Shown piece after piece: positions 7,684 through 16,015 of a DNA stretch of 64,000 nucleotides. Positions within the stretch are counted from its first letter, which is position 1. Each line of letters begins with the position of its first letter. The translations under genes and the position numbers were made by a program. Source of the stretch: Sphingobacterium bambusae (GTDB taxonomy: Bacteria > Bacteroidota > Bacteroidia > Sphingobacteriales > Sphingobacteriaceae); assembly GCF_033955345.1 (NCBI RefSeq), contig NZ_CP138332.1, positions 2,480,001-2,544,000 of the forward strand. Reading direction: 5' to 3'. The notes under the pieces are model-generated. The model was given only the letters and a program-made list of their open reading frames with translations. It made no database searches and was not told the DNA's origin.

Positions 7684-7952
7684 CGCAAAAAATCTAGAAA
7701 TCTATGTATTAGGAGTAGTTCCCTTTCTTGAAAAGGGATTACAAAACATTGTTATCTAATAAATTAAAGCCAAAACAAGCCTTAGCTTCGTTGAAAGATA
7801 AAGTCTCCTATCGATTAGCTACTGCTGTAGAGCTGAAATTGTACTCCAACGCAACATCCTACGGAAGTGGGGAAGCTTCAGGAAACAAATACAGACCGAT
7901 GGCTGAAGAAAAGCAAGTGTACCTTGACTTCAGCATAGTTTCCTGTGCAAAC

Positions 7953-7980
7953 AAAAAGCGTTCGGATGTCCGAACGCTTT
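7953..7980 (-). terminator. terminator of the suf operon
   Basis: A perfect 11-bp stem, AAAGCGTTCGG (7955-7965) and its complement (7970-7980), with a 4-base loop. On the minus strand it is followed by TT to give a T5 tract. It lies 24 bases after the sufD stop. Confidence 0.9.
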
Positions 7981-8004
7981 CTATATGCTATTTTAAAGTT
8001 TACT

Positions 8005-9312
8005 TTACTTGCTTTCTAAGCCTGCAGCAACCAAATTTTCGACATAGCTGCGTACAGCTTCGTTGGAAAAACGAGAGGTCACGTCAAAAGCAAAAGCATG
8101 CACCAACAAGATTCGAGCAGATTCTTCGCCGATACCGCGCGCGCGCAAGTAAAAGAGTGCTTCATCATCGAACTGTCCCATAGTACAGCCGTGCGAACAT
8201 TTCACATCATCTGCAAAGATCTCCAACTGTGGTTTCGTATACACTGTTGACTTATCACCAATCAGCATATTATTGTTTTGCTGGAAGGCATTGGTTTTTT
8301 GCGCATCTTCACGAACAAAAATCTTACCATTGAAAACCGCTGTAGACTCGTCTTGTGGGATATTTTTATACCATTCGTATGATTCACAATGTGGCTTCAT
8401 GTGGTCTACAATCGTATGGTTGTCAACAAATTGCTTACCCGACGTAAGATTGATCCCGTATAGGTGAGATTCCACCTGCTCCGCATCCAAACGAACGTTA
8501 ATGTTATGACGCACAAAAGATGCTCCTGGCAAGTTACAGTTGTAATTATTATATAAACTATGTTGCTCTTGGTAGATCTCGGTATGGTGAATGTAGTTAC
8601 TAACCGCTTCGGAAACCTGCAGGTAATAGTGCTGCATTTTCGCATTTTCTTCCACAACGATCTCCGTCACCTTATTATTCAGGTTTTTGGCCGTACCGTC
8701 AAGCGTGATAAAAGATTCAACGATTTCCACTTCGGCATGTTGCTCCAACACGATCAGGTTTCGTGTTTGGGCGAAGAAAGATTCGTCGCTACTAGCCACA
8801 TGCACAATATGAATAGGCTTGCTAACCACCTTATTTTTAGCCACGGCGATGTATACGCCAGCGGTCTGTAAGGCCGTGTTCAGCTGCACCATCACATTAT
8901 CCGATTTATCTGCATGCTGGGCATAGTGCTTCTGAAAATTGGGCTCGGCGTGCGCTTCCTCAATTGGCTTAACCACCAATCCGATCTCATCTTCCAAGCT
9001 CGAAAAAGCAAGCACATACTGTCCATTCACTAAGACGATACGATGTGCATCCAAGTCAGGGATATCAGCCTTACTCGTATCGATATCATCAACCGCCACA
9101 TCCGTATTCAATACATAACTTGTATTTGTTAAGCTATGCAAGTTGGTGTATTTCCATTCCTCATTCTTTACTGTAGGAAAACCTTCTTGCTGAAAACGTT
9201 CAAAAGCAGCTTGACGTATTGCCGTCAGGCTGGCGGGCTCAGGAATCGTTTCTAACTCTTTGAATGAGGTAACGATTTGTTGATATAATGAATCTGCAAC
9301 TATTGTACTCAT
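8005..9312 (-). CDS. sufD: Fe-S cluster assembly protein SufD
   Basis: Scaffold subunit of the SufBCD complex, which assembles Fe-S clusters in the cytosol. The roughly 435-residue protein is a SufBD-family right-handed beta-helix protein. Near the C-terminus it has the family motif VKCSHGCTMGQFDDEALFYLRARGI, whose Cys and His (CSHG) lie at the SufB-SufD interface, and ends in helical SRFSNEAVRSYVENL. I chose ATG 9312 (MSTIVADSLY). An in-frame ATG at 9348 is only 12 bases behind the sufC stop and cannot be excluded. It is the last gene of the sufBCD operon, with a strong terminator after it; no sufS or sufE follows. Confidence 0.93.
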   Translation of the reverse strand: MSTIVADSLYQQIVTSFKELETIPEPASLTAIRQAAFERFQQEGFPTVKNEEWKYTNLHSLTNTSYVLNTDVAVDDIDTSKADIPDLDAHRIVLVNGQYVLAFSSLEDEIGLVVKPIEEAHAEPNFQKHYAQHADKSDNVMVQLNTALQTAGVYIAVAKNKVVSKPIHIVHVASSDESFFAQTRNLIVLEQHAEVEIVESFITLDGTAKNLNNKVTEIVVEENAKMQHYYLQVSEAVSNYIHHTEIYQEQHSLYNNYNCNLPGASFVRHNINVRLDAEQVESHLYGINLTSGKQFVDNHTIVDHMKPHCESYEWYKNIPQDESTAVFNGKIFVREDAQKTNAFQQNNNMLIGDKSTVYTKPQLEIFADDVKCSHGCTMGQFDDEALFYLRARGIGEESARILLVHAFAFDVTSRFSNEAVRSYVENLVAAGLESK

Positions 9313-9360
9313 GTTATTTTTTATCAATCCGCTGTTTAAATTATCCATAGATAAATCAAA

Positions 9361-10119
9361 TTAGACGGTTTGCGTATCGTATTCTTTTAACCAGTCGTAA
9401 CCTTTTTCTTCCAATTCCAAGGCCAACTCTTTTGGACCTGTTTTTACAATGCGACCATTGTAAAGTACGTGAACAAAATCTGGCACGATGTAGTCCAACA
9501 AACGTTGGTAGTGCGTAATCACCACGAAAGCATTGTCTTTGGAACGCAACTGATTGACACCATTAGCCACGATGCGTAAAGCATCGATATCCAATCCGGA
9601 ATCAGTTTCGTCCAAGATAGACAATTTCGGGTTGAGCATGGCCAATTGAAAAATCTCGTTCCGTTTCTTTTCACCGCCAGAGAAACCTTCATTCAACGAG
9701 CGGTTAGCTAAATTAGCGGAAAACTCGACCAATTTTTGCTTCTCTTTCACTGTCTGTAAAAATTCCTTAGCTTCCATCGGAGGCAATCCTTTATAAGCAC
9801 GGATATCGTTTACCGCAGTCTTTAAAAAGTTAATGTTAGATACGCCGGGAATTTCGACGGGATACTGAAACGCAAGGAACAAACCTTCGCGAGCACGATC
9901 TTCAGGGGCAAGATCCAACAAATCAACGCCATCCAACAAGGCAGCACCGTCTGTAACCTCATAGGAGTCACGGCCGGCCAATACGTTACCTAGGGTACTT
10001 TTTCCAGCACCGTTAGGCCCCATAATGGCGTGAACTTCGCCGGCTTTAACCTCTAAATTTAGTCCTTTTAATATTTGTTTGTCTTCAACAGACGCGTGTA
10101 AATTCTTAATTGATAACAT
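9361..10119 (-). CDS. sufC: Fe-S cluster assembly ATPase SufC
   Basis: ABC-type ATPase that drives conformational change in the SufBCD scaffold during Fe-S cluster assembly. The 252 residues show Walker A GPNGAGKS (34-41), Q-loop region AFQYPVEIPG, the SufC form of the signature FSGGEKKR (about 146-153), Walker B SILDETDSGLD (D170, E171), and the switch histidine in VITHYQR. Length and motifs are standard. It lies 62 bases after sufB and just before sufD, in the same operon. Confidence 0.96.
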   Translation of the reverse strand: MLSIKNLHASVEDKQILKGLNLEVKAGEVHAIMGPNGAGKSTLGNVLAGRDSYEVTDGAALLDGVDLLDLAPEDRAREGLFLAFQYPVEIPGVSNINFLKTAVNDIRAYKGLPPMEAKEFLQTVKEKQKLVEFSANLANRSLNEGFSGGEKKRNEIFQLAMLNPKLSILDETDSGLDIDALRIVANGVNQLRSKDNAFVVITHYQRLLDYIVPDFVHVLYNGRIVKTGPKELALELEEKGYDWLKEYDTQTV

Positions 10120-10181
10120 GTTATTCTGTATTGCTTACTGACCCTAACCACTTTCGAGGAAGCAGGGTCAACGATTAATTT

Positions 10182-11633
10182 TTATCCTACTGAGCCTTCC
10201 AAGGAGATCGCCAACAATTTCTGTGCTTCGACAGCAAACTCCATCGGCAATTGGTTCAAAACCTCTTTCGCATAACCGTTCACGATTAGCCCTACAGCCT
10301 TCTCCGAATCAATTCCGCGTTGGTTTAGGTAGAACACCTGATCTTCACCAATCTTAGATGTTGTAGCTTCGTGCTCTAACTTGGCACTGCGATTTTTATT
10401 TTCGATGTAAGGAAAGGTGTGTGCACCACAACGATCACCGATCAACAGGGAATCACACTGCGTAAAGTTACGCGCTTTGTCGGCGTTTGGCCCAATCTTG
10501 ACCAAACCACGATAGCTATTGTGACTAAGTCCTGCAGAAATCCCTTTTGACACGATTTTCGATCGGGTGTTTTTCCCCAAGTGAATCATCTTCGTTCCCG
10601 TATCAGCTACCTGCTTGTTGCGGGTCATGGCCACCGAGTAAAACTCGCCAACGGAATTGTCACCTTTCAAGATAACGCCTGGGTATTTCCATGTGATGGC
10701 CGAACCCGTCTCTACCTGCGTCCAGGAGATTTTCGCATTGTCTCCTTTGCAAATACCTCGTTTGGTCACGAAGTTATAGATACCACCCTTACCATCTTTA
10801 TCTCCTGGATACCAGTTTTGCACTGTTGAGTATTTGATCTCAGCGTCGCGTTCTGCAATCAGCTCCACGACAGCGGCATGCAACTGGTTTTCGTCACGCA
10901 TTGGCGCTGTACAGCCTTCCAAGTAAGAAACATAGGAACCTTCGTCCGCCACGATCAATGTACGCTCAAATTGCCCCGTATTTTGGGCATTGATCCGAAA
11001 ATATGTCGACAATTCCATCGGGCAACGAACACCCTTCGGAATATAAACGAAGGAACCGTCGGAAAACACCGCGGAATTGAGCGCCGCATAAATATTATCC
11101 GTCTGTGGCACCACTGTTCCCAAATATTTTTTGATTAAATCTGGATATTCCTGTACCGCTTCGCCAAAAGAGCAGAAGATAACACCTTGTTCTTTCAGTT
11201 TTTCACGGAAGGTAGTCTTTACAGATACCGAGTCAAACACCGCGTCCACGGCAACAACACCGGCCAAAATTTTCTGTTCATCCAAAGGAATGCCCAGCTT
11301 CTCGAACGTAGCCAATAACTCAGGATCAACCTCGTCCATGCTTTCCAACTGCTTTTTGGCTTTTGGCGCGGCATAGTACGATAGATCTTGGAAGTCTACT
11401 TCTGGATTTTTGAAGTTTTGCCAAGTCGGCATCTTCATGCTCAGGAAATGACGGAAGGCTTTCAAGCGCCATTCCAACAACCATTCGGGTTCATTCTTCT
11501 TTGCAGAAATCAAACGAATAGTATCCTCATTAAGCCCTTTAGGGGCAATTTCCATTTCTATATCGGTCGTAAAACCGTATTTATATTCTTCGAGTTCTAA
11601 CTCTTTTAGTAATTCGTCGTCTTTGGTACTCAT
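10182..11633 (-). CDS. sufB: Fe-S cluster assembly protein SufB
   Basis: Main scaffold subunit on which the nascent Fe-S cluster forms. The 483-residue length is normal. Recognisable regions are the N-terminal [11 protein letters not shown] and [40 protein letters not shown] (conserved Cys), [14 protein letters not shown], and the C-terminal [15 protein letters not shown]-like stretch found here as [19 protein letters not shown]. It is the first gene of sufBCD. A candidate -7 element lies about 48 bases upstream. Confidence 0.96.
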   Translation of the reverse strand: MSTKDDELLKELELEEYKYGFTTDIEMEIAPKGLNEDTIRLISAKKNEPEWLLEWRLKAFRHFLSMKMPTWQNFKNPEVDFQDLSYYAAPKAKKQLESMDEVDPELLATFEKLGIPLDEQKILAGVVAVDAVFDSVSVKTTFREKLKEQGVIFCSFGEAVQEYPDLIKKYLGTVVPQTDNIYAALNSAVFSDGSFVYIPKGVRCPMELSTYFRINAQNTGQFERTLIVADEGSYVSYLEGCTAPMRDENQLHAAVVELIAERDAEIKYSTVQNWYPGDKDGKGGIYNFVTKRGICKGDNAKISWTQVETGSAITWKYPGVILKGDNSVGEFYSVAMTRNKQVADTGTKMIHLGKNTRSKIVSKGISAGLSHNSYRGLVKIGPNADKARNFTQCDSLLIGDRCGAHTFPYIENKNRSAKLEHEATTSKIGEDQVFYLNQRGIDSEKAVGLIVNGYAKEVLNQLPMEFAVEAQKLLAISLEGSVG

Positions 11634-11963
11634 TTCTCTTCCCCTTTAAATTATCGGCGATTCCTACCTTATTTTGGACTACAAAGATACGATTTAATAA
11701 ACAATTACATCTATGCTAGCCACGCATAAAGCCGACTTATCAATAAAAAAATGACAAATCTCATTTTTACGCATTTTAAAGCACTGTGGCCTAAGTGTTT
11801 TTTACATTAGCATGATGCCCAATAAGAACGATCAATAAACATATTCACTTAACATAAATTTTATCTATAATATTTCCACAGGTAAAATCCTTTAAATCCG
11901 AAATAAAATTTCGTATGTTTACTGATTATAAAATATAATATTCACTGAAAGCGAATACGAAAA
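11634..11963. other. divergent intergenic region, sufB / lrp
   Basis: 330 bases between two divergent genes, A/T-rich in the part near lrp. It contains the sufB -7 element listed separately. On the plus side only a poor match (TATGTTTA at 11914-11921) could serve lrp. No RNA gene, repeat or small frame was seen. Confidence 0.6.
11682..11689 (-). promoter_or_regulatory. -7 element (TATCTTTG) for sufBCD
   Basis: On the minus strand 11689-11682 reads TATCTTTG, a full consensus match, 48 bases before the sufB ATG. No properly spaced TTG was found. Confidence 0.5.
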
Positions 11964-12434
11964 ATGCCCTACCAACCAGATAAAACAGATCTAAAGATCC
12001 TGAAATTACTACAGGAAAACGGTAGAATCACCAATTTGCAATTGGCTTCTAATATCGGTTTGTCTCCCGCGCCGACCCTTGAGCGCGTGCGCAAGCTGGA
12101 GAATTCAGGCTTTATCAAGAGCTACCATGCTTTTGTTGATGAGGAGAAATTGGGTTTGGGCATTAAATCGTTTATACAGATTTCTTTAGATTTTCATACC
12201 CACAATGCCATTCCCGAATTTGTGGAAGCGGTTAAGGCTATCCCGGAGGTCACGGAATGTCACCATGTGACCGGCAACTGCGATTTCATACTGAAGGTAT
12301 ATGTGAAAGACATCAAGGCCTATGAAGGCGTTATCATGGAAAAGATATCCAAGATTCCGTTTGTGAAAACCTTTCAAACGATGATGATCATGTCTACGAG
12401 CAAGAAAGAACCTATTGTCCCTTTGGCGTATTAA
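11964..12434 (+). CDS. Lrp/AsnC family transcriptional regulator
   Basis: A 156-residue leucine-responsive type regulator that binds DNA as an oligomer and senses amino acids or related ligands. The N-terminal helix-turn-helix (LKILKLLQENGRITNLQLA...GLSPAPTLERVRKLE, residues about 8-50) and the C-terminal RAM domain (VPEVTECHHVTGNCDFILKVYV-type pattern, residues about 70-145) are both complete. The conserved GxxD-like ligand loop appears as TGNCDFIL. It is transcribed away from sufB and is followed 10 bases later by the papain-fold candidate gene, so those two are probably co-transcribed. The ligand and targets are unknown. Confidence 0.93.
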   Translation: MPYQPDKTDLKILKLLQENGRITNLQLASNIGLSPAPTLERVRKLENSGFIKSYHAFVDEEKLGLGIKSFIQISLDFHTHNAIPEFVEAVKAIPEVTECHHVTGNCDFILKVYVKDIKAYEGVIMEKISKIPFVKTFQTMMIMSTSKKEPIVPLAY

Positions 12435-12444
12435 TCCCTTATCC

Positions 12445-13524
12445 ATGCAATCAAACCATATAGATTACGAGGATCTAGCGCTCATTTTGACCTGGCCGGA
12501 TGCCACGATAAGGGGCGACGAGAAGTGGATGATGTTTTTCAAAAAAATCGGCGTCGTAAAAAATCTAAACTTCAAAGTTGGACATACAGGCATTGTTATT
12601 ATCAAGCGCAGCACGGGAGAGATGCTTTTCTATGATTTTGGACGGTATATTGCGCCACGAGGGTACGGGCGGGCTCGTTCCAAGTTTTCTGACCCACGGC
12701 TGGAGATCAAGTTCAAAGCAAAATTCGAGGACAGCAAGATCAGCAATCTCGAAGACATTATCAGTCAGTTAGAACTGCTCAAGCCAGCAATGTATGGCGA
12801 AGGTATTCTCTATTTTTCCATTGCACGAGGCATAAACTTCGAGTTGGCTAAGGCATATGGTGATGATTGTGTACATCAAGGTACCTATCCTTATGGGGCG
12901 GTTGCAAAAAATAACAACAACTGCTCGCGCTTTATCACGCGGATGCTTATGCGTTCGTCGAAGACTTACCGTTGGAACCATAGCATTAATTTTCCGGAAA
13001 CGATCAAAGCAAGCCCCATCAGCAATGTGGTTAATGCCGTAGCCGACCGCATGGTGTATTCATTTACTGCAGAAGAAGGCTTAAAACACTTTAAGATGAA
13101 CCGTTGGCAGTCGTTTGGTTTTCTTTTGCAAAAGTTGGGCGACAATGTAAATCGCACAAAAGCCGCATTGTTACCCAACGATTTGATCATCGGCTATATG
13201 GCCTTTGCATCCAAACCCATCTCGGTGCCTGTAGATGCCCAATACCTAGGAGGTGTAGGCGACGGTGCTTGGTTCTCGGTTCAGCCGGCTCCGGAAGAAA
13301 AGGTGCTTATCAAACGTTTCACGTCAAAAGGCGAGCTAGAATATGTGGTCTTGGGCGAGCCCATGGAACCCATCAACTTAACGGAAGCATTCGAGATCAC
13401 CTACGATAGCCACCTTTTATTCACCCATATTCGTCAATTGGGACGGAAGATCAGAATAAACCATATACAAAAGCTGGCGCTAGAAACCTACCAATACAAG
13501 GATCTTCAAGAGCGCTATGCTTAA
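12445..13524 (+). CDS. conserved protein, putative permuted NlpC/P60 (YiiX-like) fold
   Basis: A 359-residue soluble protein. I recall similar proteins in Sphingobacteriaceae under a DUF (possibly DUF6695), but I am not sure of the number. What is visible: GHTGIVII with a beta-strand context (His near 47) and, about 113 residues later, NNCSRFITRML (Cys near 160). A histidine in G-H-x-G-I followed by C-S-x-F is the order seen in circularly permuted papain-like proteins such as YiiX and LRAT. So a thiol hydrolase or acyltransferase fold is a reasonable inference, not a proven function. I chose the ATG at 12445, 10 bases after the lrp stop, over one at 12415 inside lrp. Its stop overlaps that of convergent ung. 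Confidence 0.65.
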   Translation: MQSNHIDYEDLALILTWPDATIRGDEKWMMFFKKIGVVKNLNFKVGHTGIVIIKRSTGEMLFYDFGRYIAPRGYGRARSKFSDPRLEIKFKAKFEDSKISNLEDIISQLELLKPAMYGEGILYFSIARGINFELAKAYGDDCVHQGTYPYGAVAKNNNNCSRFITRMLMRSSKTYRWNHSINFPETIKASPISNVVNAVADRMVYSFTAEEGLKHFKMNRWQSFGFLLQKLGDNVNRTKAALLPNDLIIGYMAFASKPISVPVDAQYLGGVGDGAWFSVQPAPEEKVLIKRFTSKGELEYVVLGEPMEPINLTEAFEITYDSHLLFTHIRQLGRKIRINHIQKLALETYQYKDLQERYA

Positions 13525-14195
13525 CGAATTTGCCAGTCTATAGGCTCTTGATTGGATGACAGCAGGTAGTCATTCGCCTTTGAGAAATGTTTGCTGCCGA
13601 AAAAGCCTCGGTAAACCGATAAAGGCGAAGGGTGTACAGCTTTCAACATGAGATGCCGTGTATGGTCTATCAGAACTGATTTCTTTTGCGCATAGCTTCC
13701 CCATAGCAGAAATACCACATTGTCGCGTTTCTGGGAAATCGCCTGTATCAATTGATCGGTAAACTCCTCCCACCCTCTTTTCTGATGGGATGCCGCCTGA
13801 TGGGCACGCACAGTCAACGTTGCATTCAACAGAAGCACGCCCTGCTTGGCCCAAGAGGAAAGATCTCCACTTGTTGGGCTGATAAACCCTGGGATATCCG
13901 TTGTCAGCTCGGCAAAAATATTCTTTAACGAGGGAGGCAATGCCATGCCGTTTGGCACAGAGAAGGATAAGCCATGTGCTTGTCCATCATTGTGGTATGG
14001 ATCTTGCCCTAGGATAACAACCTTAACGTTGTCGAAAGAAGTCAGCTTCAAGGCGTTGAACACCAAGTCTTCGGGTGGAAACACGAGCGATATTTTTCGC
14101 TCCTGCTGGACGAAAGCCGACAGATTTCGCATAAATTCCTGTTTCAGCAAGGGCTTTAAGATGGGTTCCCAACTGGGGTGATAACGATCTGACAT
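13521..14195 (-). CDS. ung: uracil-DNA glycosylase, family 1
   Basis: Removes uracil from DNA as the first step of base-excision repair. The 224-residue length is standard. Motif A GQDPYH (63-68) carries the catalytic Asp65; the motif NATLTV follows near 125; motif B HPSPLS (188-193) carries the catalytic His. I start at ATG 14195 (MSDRYHPSWEP). A longer frame to 14273 would start upstream of the -7 element. That element (TACATTTG, 14207-14200) ends only 4 bases before this ATG, so the mRNA may have no leader. The TAA overlaps the stop of the convergent gene within TTAA at 13521-13524. Confidence 0.96.
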   Translation of the reverse strand: MSDRYHPSWEPILKPLLKQEFMRNLSAFVQQERKISLVFPPEDLVFNALKLTSFDNVKVVILGQDPYHNDGQAHGLSFSVPNGMALPPSLKNIFAELTTDIPGFISPTSGDLSSWAKQGVLLLNATLTVRAHQAASHQKRGWEEFTDQLIQAISQKRDNVVFLLWGSYAQKKSVLIDHTRHLMLKAVHPSPLSVYRGFFGSKHFSKANDYLLSSNQEPIDWQIR

Positions 14196-14199
14196 AACA

Positions 14200-14207
14200 C
14201 AAATGTA
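14200..14207 (-). promoter_or_regulatory. -7 element (TACATTTG) directly before ung
   Basis: Full match to TAnnTTTG on the minus strand, 4 bases from the ung ATG. A TTG at 14235-14233 is 25 bases away, longer than usual. Confidence 0.5.
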
Positions 14208-14297
14208 CAATTTTACAATTTTATAGGACGAACAAGTTGTATAAGCTCCAAAATAACCGGATATTTGTGGCAATATTCATCACTAACGGAAATTTTT

Positions 14298-14837
14298 ATG
14301 TCAAATATAGTTCGCATCATTCTTGCCAGCTTGTTACTTATCGGAACGGTGGTACTCTTTTGGTTTGGACACTGGGGCTTTGGTATTCTAGGTATTCTCC
14401 TCAGTATTCTTGCATGGGTAACGGTGTTCTTTAATGAGAACATGCTATTGGCGCAATGGTTCTTGCGCAAAGAGAACATGCCGAAAGCGGAGCAGTGGCT
14501 TCGTAAGATTACAAATTACGAAAAGCAGTTGATTTCTGCCCAGCATGGCTATTACCACATGCTATTGGGTATCTTGGAATCACAGCGCGCACCACTACAA
14601 TCCGAGAAGTTCTTCAAGAAAGCCCTTGCTTTGGGTTTACATATGGATCATAATGTTGCCTTGGCAAAATTGAGCCTTGCGGGCGTCGCCATGGCGAAAC
14701 GAAACAAGCGAGAAGCCGAAAAATTACTGTCGGAAGCTAAAAAAGCAGACAAAAACAAATTATTGGCCGATCAGATCAAGATGATGAAAGATCAAATGTC
14801 GATGATGGATAAGCAGCAATTCCGCTACTCTCGATAA
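14298..14837 (+). CDS. membrane protein with C-terminal helical repeats
   Basis: A 179-residue protein I do not recognise. Two closely spaced hydrophobic helices (residues about 4-45, rich in G, L, I and W) form an N-terminal membrane hairpin. The remainder is soluble and helical. It contains what look like two degenerate TPR-like units (AEQWLRKITNYEKQLISAQHG and the region around EKFFKKALALGLHMDHNVALAKLSLAGVA) and ends in a Lys- and Met-rich coiled-coil tail. I start at ATG 14298; upstream residues in the same frame are not signal-like. It is monocistronic between divergent ung and a strong hairpin. Confidence 0.75.
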   Translation: MSNIVRIILASLLLIGTVVLFWFGHWGFGILGILLSILAWVTVFFNENMLLAQWFLRKENMPKAEQWLRKITNYEKQLISAQHGYYHMLLGILESQRAPLQSEKFFKKALALGLHMDHNVALAKLSLAGVAMAKRNKREAEKLLSEAKKADKNKLLADQIKMMKDQMSMMDKQQFRYSR

Positions 14838-14890
14838 GGTAGTTGTTTTATAATTACGGAGTCAATAACCATCAATTTATCTCGCATAAA

Positions 14891-14930
14891 TAACACAAGA
14901 GGTTGATCTACAGATCAACCTCTTGTGTTA
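14891..14930. terminator. long perfect hairpin between convergent genes
   Basis: An 18-bp perfect stem (14891-14908 with 14913-14930) and a 4-base loop TACA. The second arm is the last codons and stop of the minus-strand gene ending at 14908, so the hairpin overlaps coding sequence. It probably stops transcription from both sides, though T-tracts are short. Confidence 0.7.
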
Positions 14931-15360
14931 TAAACTTACCTTCTTCTGTGCTGTCTTCAAAGACTAGCAGCAGCTTTTTGGGCTTTTCCTGCTTCCAATC
15001 CGCGTACTTGATGGTTACGGGCACCGGCACATTCTCTTCAAATAGGTAGTGCAAATAATTTTGCCTATCCTTAATATTGATTAATATCCTTCCCATTTTT
15101 AAAGAGGTAAAAAGATGCTTTTTGCCGCTCGCGTCAAGCACCTGCGTCGCGTAAGTATTCAGCTTGAATTCCCTTTGATCCATGTGGTAGGAAATCAAAA
15201 ATAAATCTATCGACAAGGTATCATTATCAGGATCAAGATGCACTGCTTTGACATCGACTTGTATATCGTCCAACACATTACCCCTAACCTCTTCTTGCGC
15301 GTGTAGTAAGCCGCACGACAGCCATGCAAACATGGCTAAAAACAACCGAATGCTCTTCAT
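14908..15360 (-). CDS. secreted protein of unknown function
   Basis: A 150-residue protein with a clear Sec signal peptide (MKSIRLFLAMF, cleavage near LLHA-QEE). The mature part is beta-rich (FLISYHMDQREFKLNTYATQV, FTSLKMGRILINI, VPVTIKYADW, KLLLVFEDS), suggesting an immunoglobulin-like or similar beta-sandwich of about 130 residues. I do not recognise the family. It begins 5 bases after the DUF4293 gene and is surely in the same transcript. Its last codons form one arm of a hairpin. Confidence 0.75.
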   Translation of the reverse strand: MKSIRLFLAMFAWLSCGLLHAQEEVRGNVLDDIQVDVKAVHLDPDNDTLSIDLFLISYHMDQREFKLNTYATQVLDASGKKHLFTSLKMGRILINIKDRQNYLHYLFEENVPVPVTIKYADWKQEKPKKLLLVFEDSTEEGKFITQEVDL

Positions 15361-15365
15361 GGTTA

Positions 15366-15839
15366 TTATCTTAATCGATCTGCGGACTTAATTAATTTAT
15401 CATCCTTGCGGATGCCACTGATGGCCATCGCAAGAAAAATAATAGATACAGGCAAAAGAAAGAAGCCTACGCCAATATTTCCTGCTTTCAGGCTTTGCGA
15501 TATGGCATCAAGAACGGCATTTGCCGACATAAACATCCACAATCCCAACAAGACGATCAAAAGGATCTCTATCCCAACAAAAAGCAACTGTCTTTTCCTA
15601 TTTTTAAACAGGAAAATAATAACAACAGGGAAAAGGGAAACTATACCCGCTAGAATAGCTTGAGGAATTGCGGTGCTTTCCCGACTCATTTCGTTGTTCA
15701 CGGAAGAGTATATCCCGGTTACGAATATCTGTTTGCCAAGGCCAACCAAATCGATAAAACTGACATATGGAAAAATAAATAGGCCGAGCAACGTTATTGC
15801 TGCTGCCAATAGCCAAAGGCTCTGTACGCGTTGAATCAT
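15366..15839 (-). CDS. DUF4293 family membrane protein
   Basis: A 157-residue integral membrane protein. The N-terminus MIQRVQSLWLLAAAITL is typical of DUF4293, a Bacteroidota family of unknown function. Four hydrophobic helices are visible (about residues 8-30, 45-75, 85-108 and 122-142), with basic residues between the second and third. It is the first gene of a two-gene minus-strand unit with the secreted protein at 14908-15360. Confidence 0.88.
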   Translation of the reverse strand: MIQRVQSLWLLAAAITLLGLFIFPYVSFIDLVGLGKQIFVTGIYSSVNNEMSRESTAIPQAILAGIVSLFPVVIIFLFKNRKRQLLFVGIEILLIVLLGLWMFMSANAVLDAISQSLKAGNIGVGFFLLPVSIIFLAMAISGIRKDDKLIKSADRLR

Positions 15840-15991
15840 AGTTCTGTTTTAAACTGAAGAACAAATATACTATAAACAATAAAATAACCAATTTGATTGC
15901 ATGTATGTAATAATTAAGATTCAAGTGGCGGACTGTGGTAATGGAATTGTTAGATTCTGTATTAGGCCAAGGAGCTTAAGGTACTTTTAGC

Positions 15992-15999
15992 TACCTTTG
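15992..15999 (+). promoter_or_regulatory. -7 element (TACCTTTG) before truA
   Basis: Exact TAnnTTTG match ending 16 bases before the truA ATG. A GTG that could extend truA sits only 4 bases behind it. Confidence 0.55.
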
Positions 16000-16015
16000 C
16001 TCCGTGGAAAACATC

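Larger units (their letters stand above)
7266..7952. other. gene-poor region between the IS and sufD
   Basis: About 690 bases with no gene I can support. It is A/T-richer than its surroundings and holds two copies of a palindrome (7306-7323 and 7660-7683). Two short frames exist: 7496-7678 on the minus strand (or about 46 residues from the ATG at 7636, with MKYVFNEMNF at its start) and a plus frame from a TTG at 7728 that runs into the antisense of sufD. Neither has a start signal or a family I know. They may be gene remnants. Confidence 0.5.

Noticed and set aside
7728-8183. A 151-codon plus-strand frame starting with TTG
   Set aside because: Its second half is antisense to sufD, it crosses the suf terminator, and it has no ribosome site or recognisable family.
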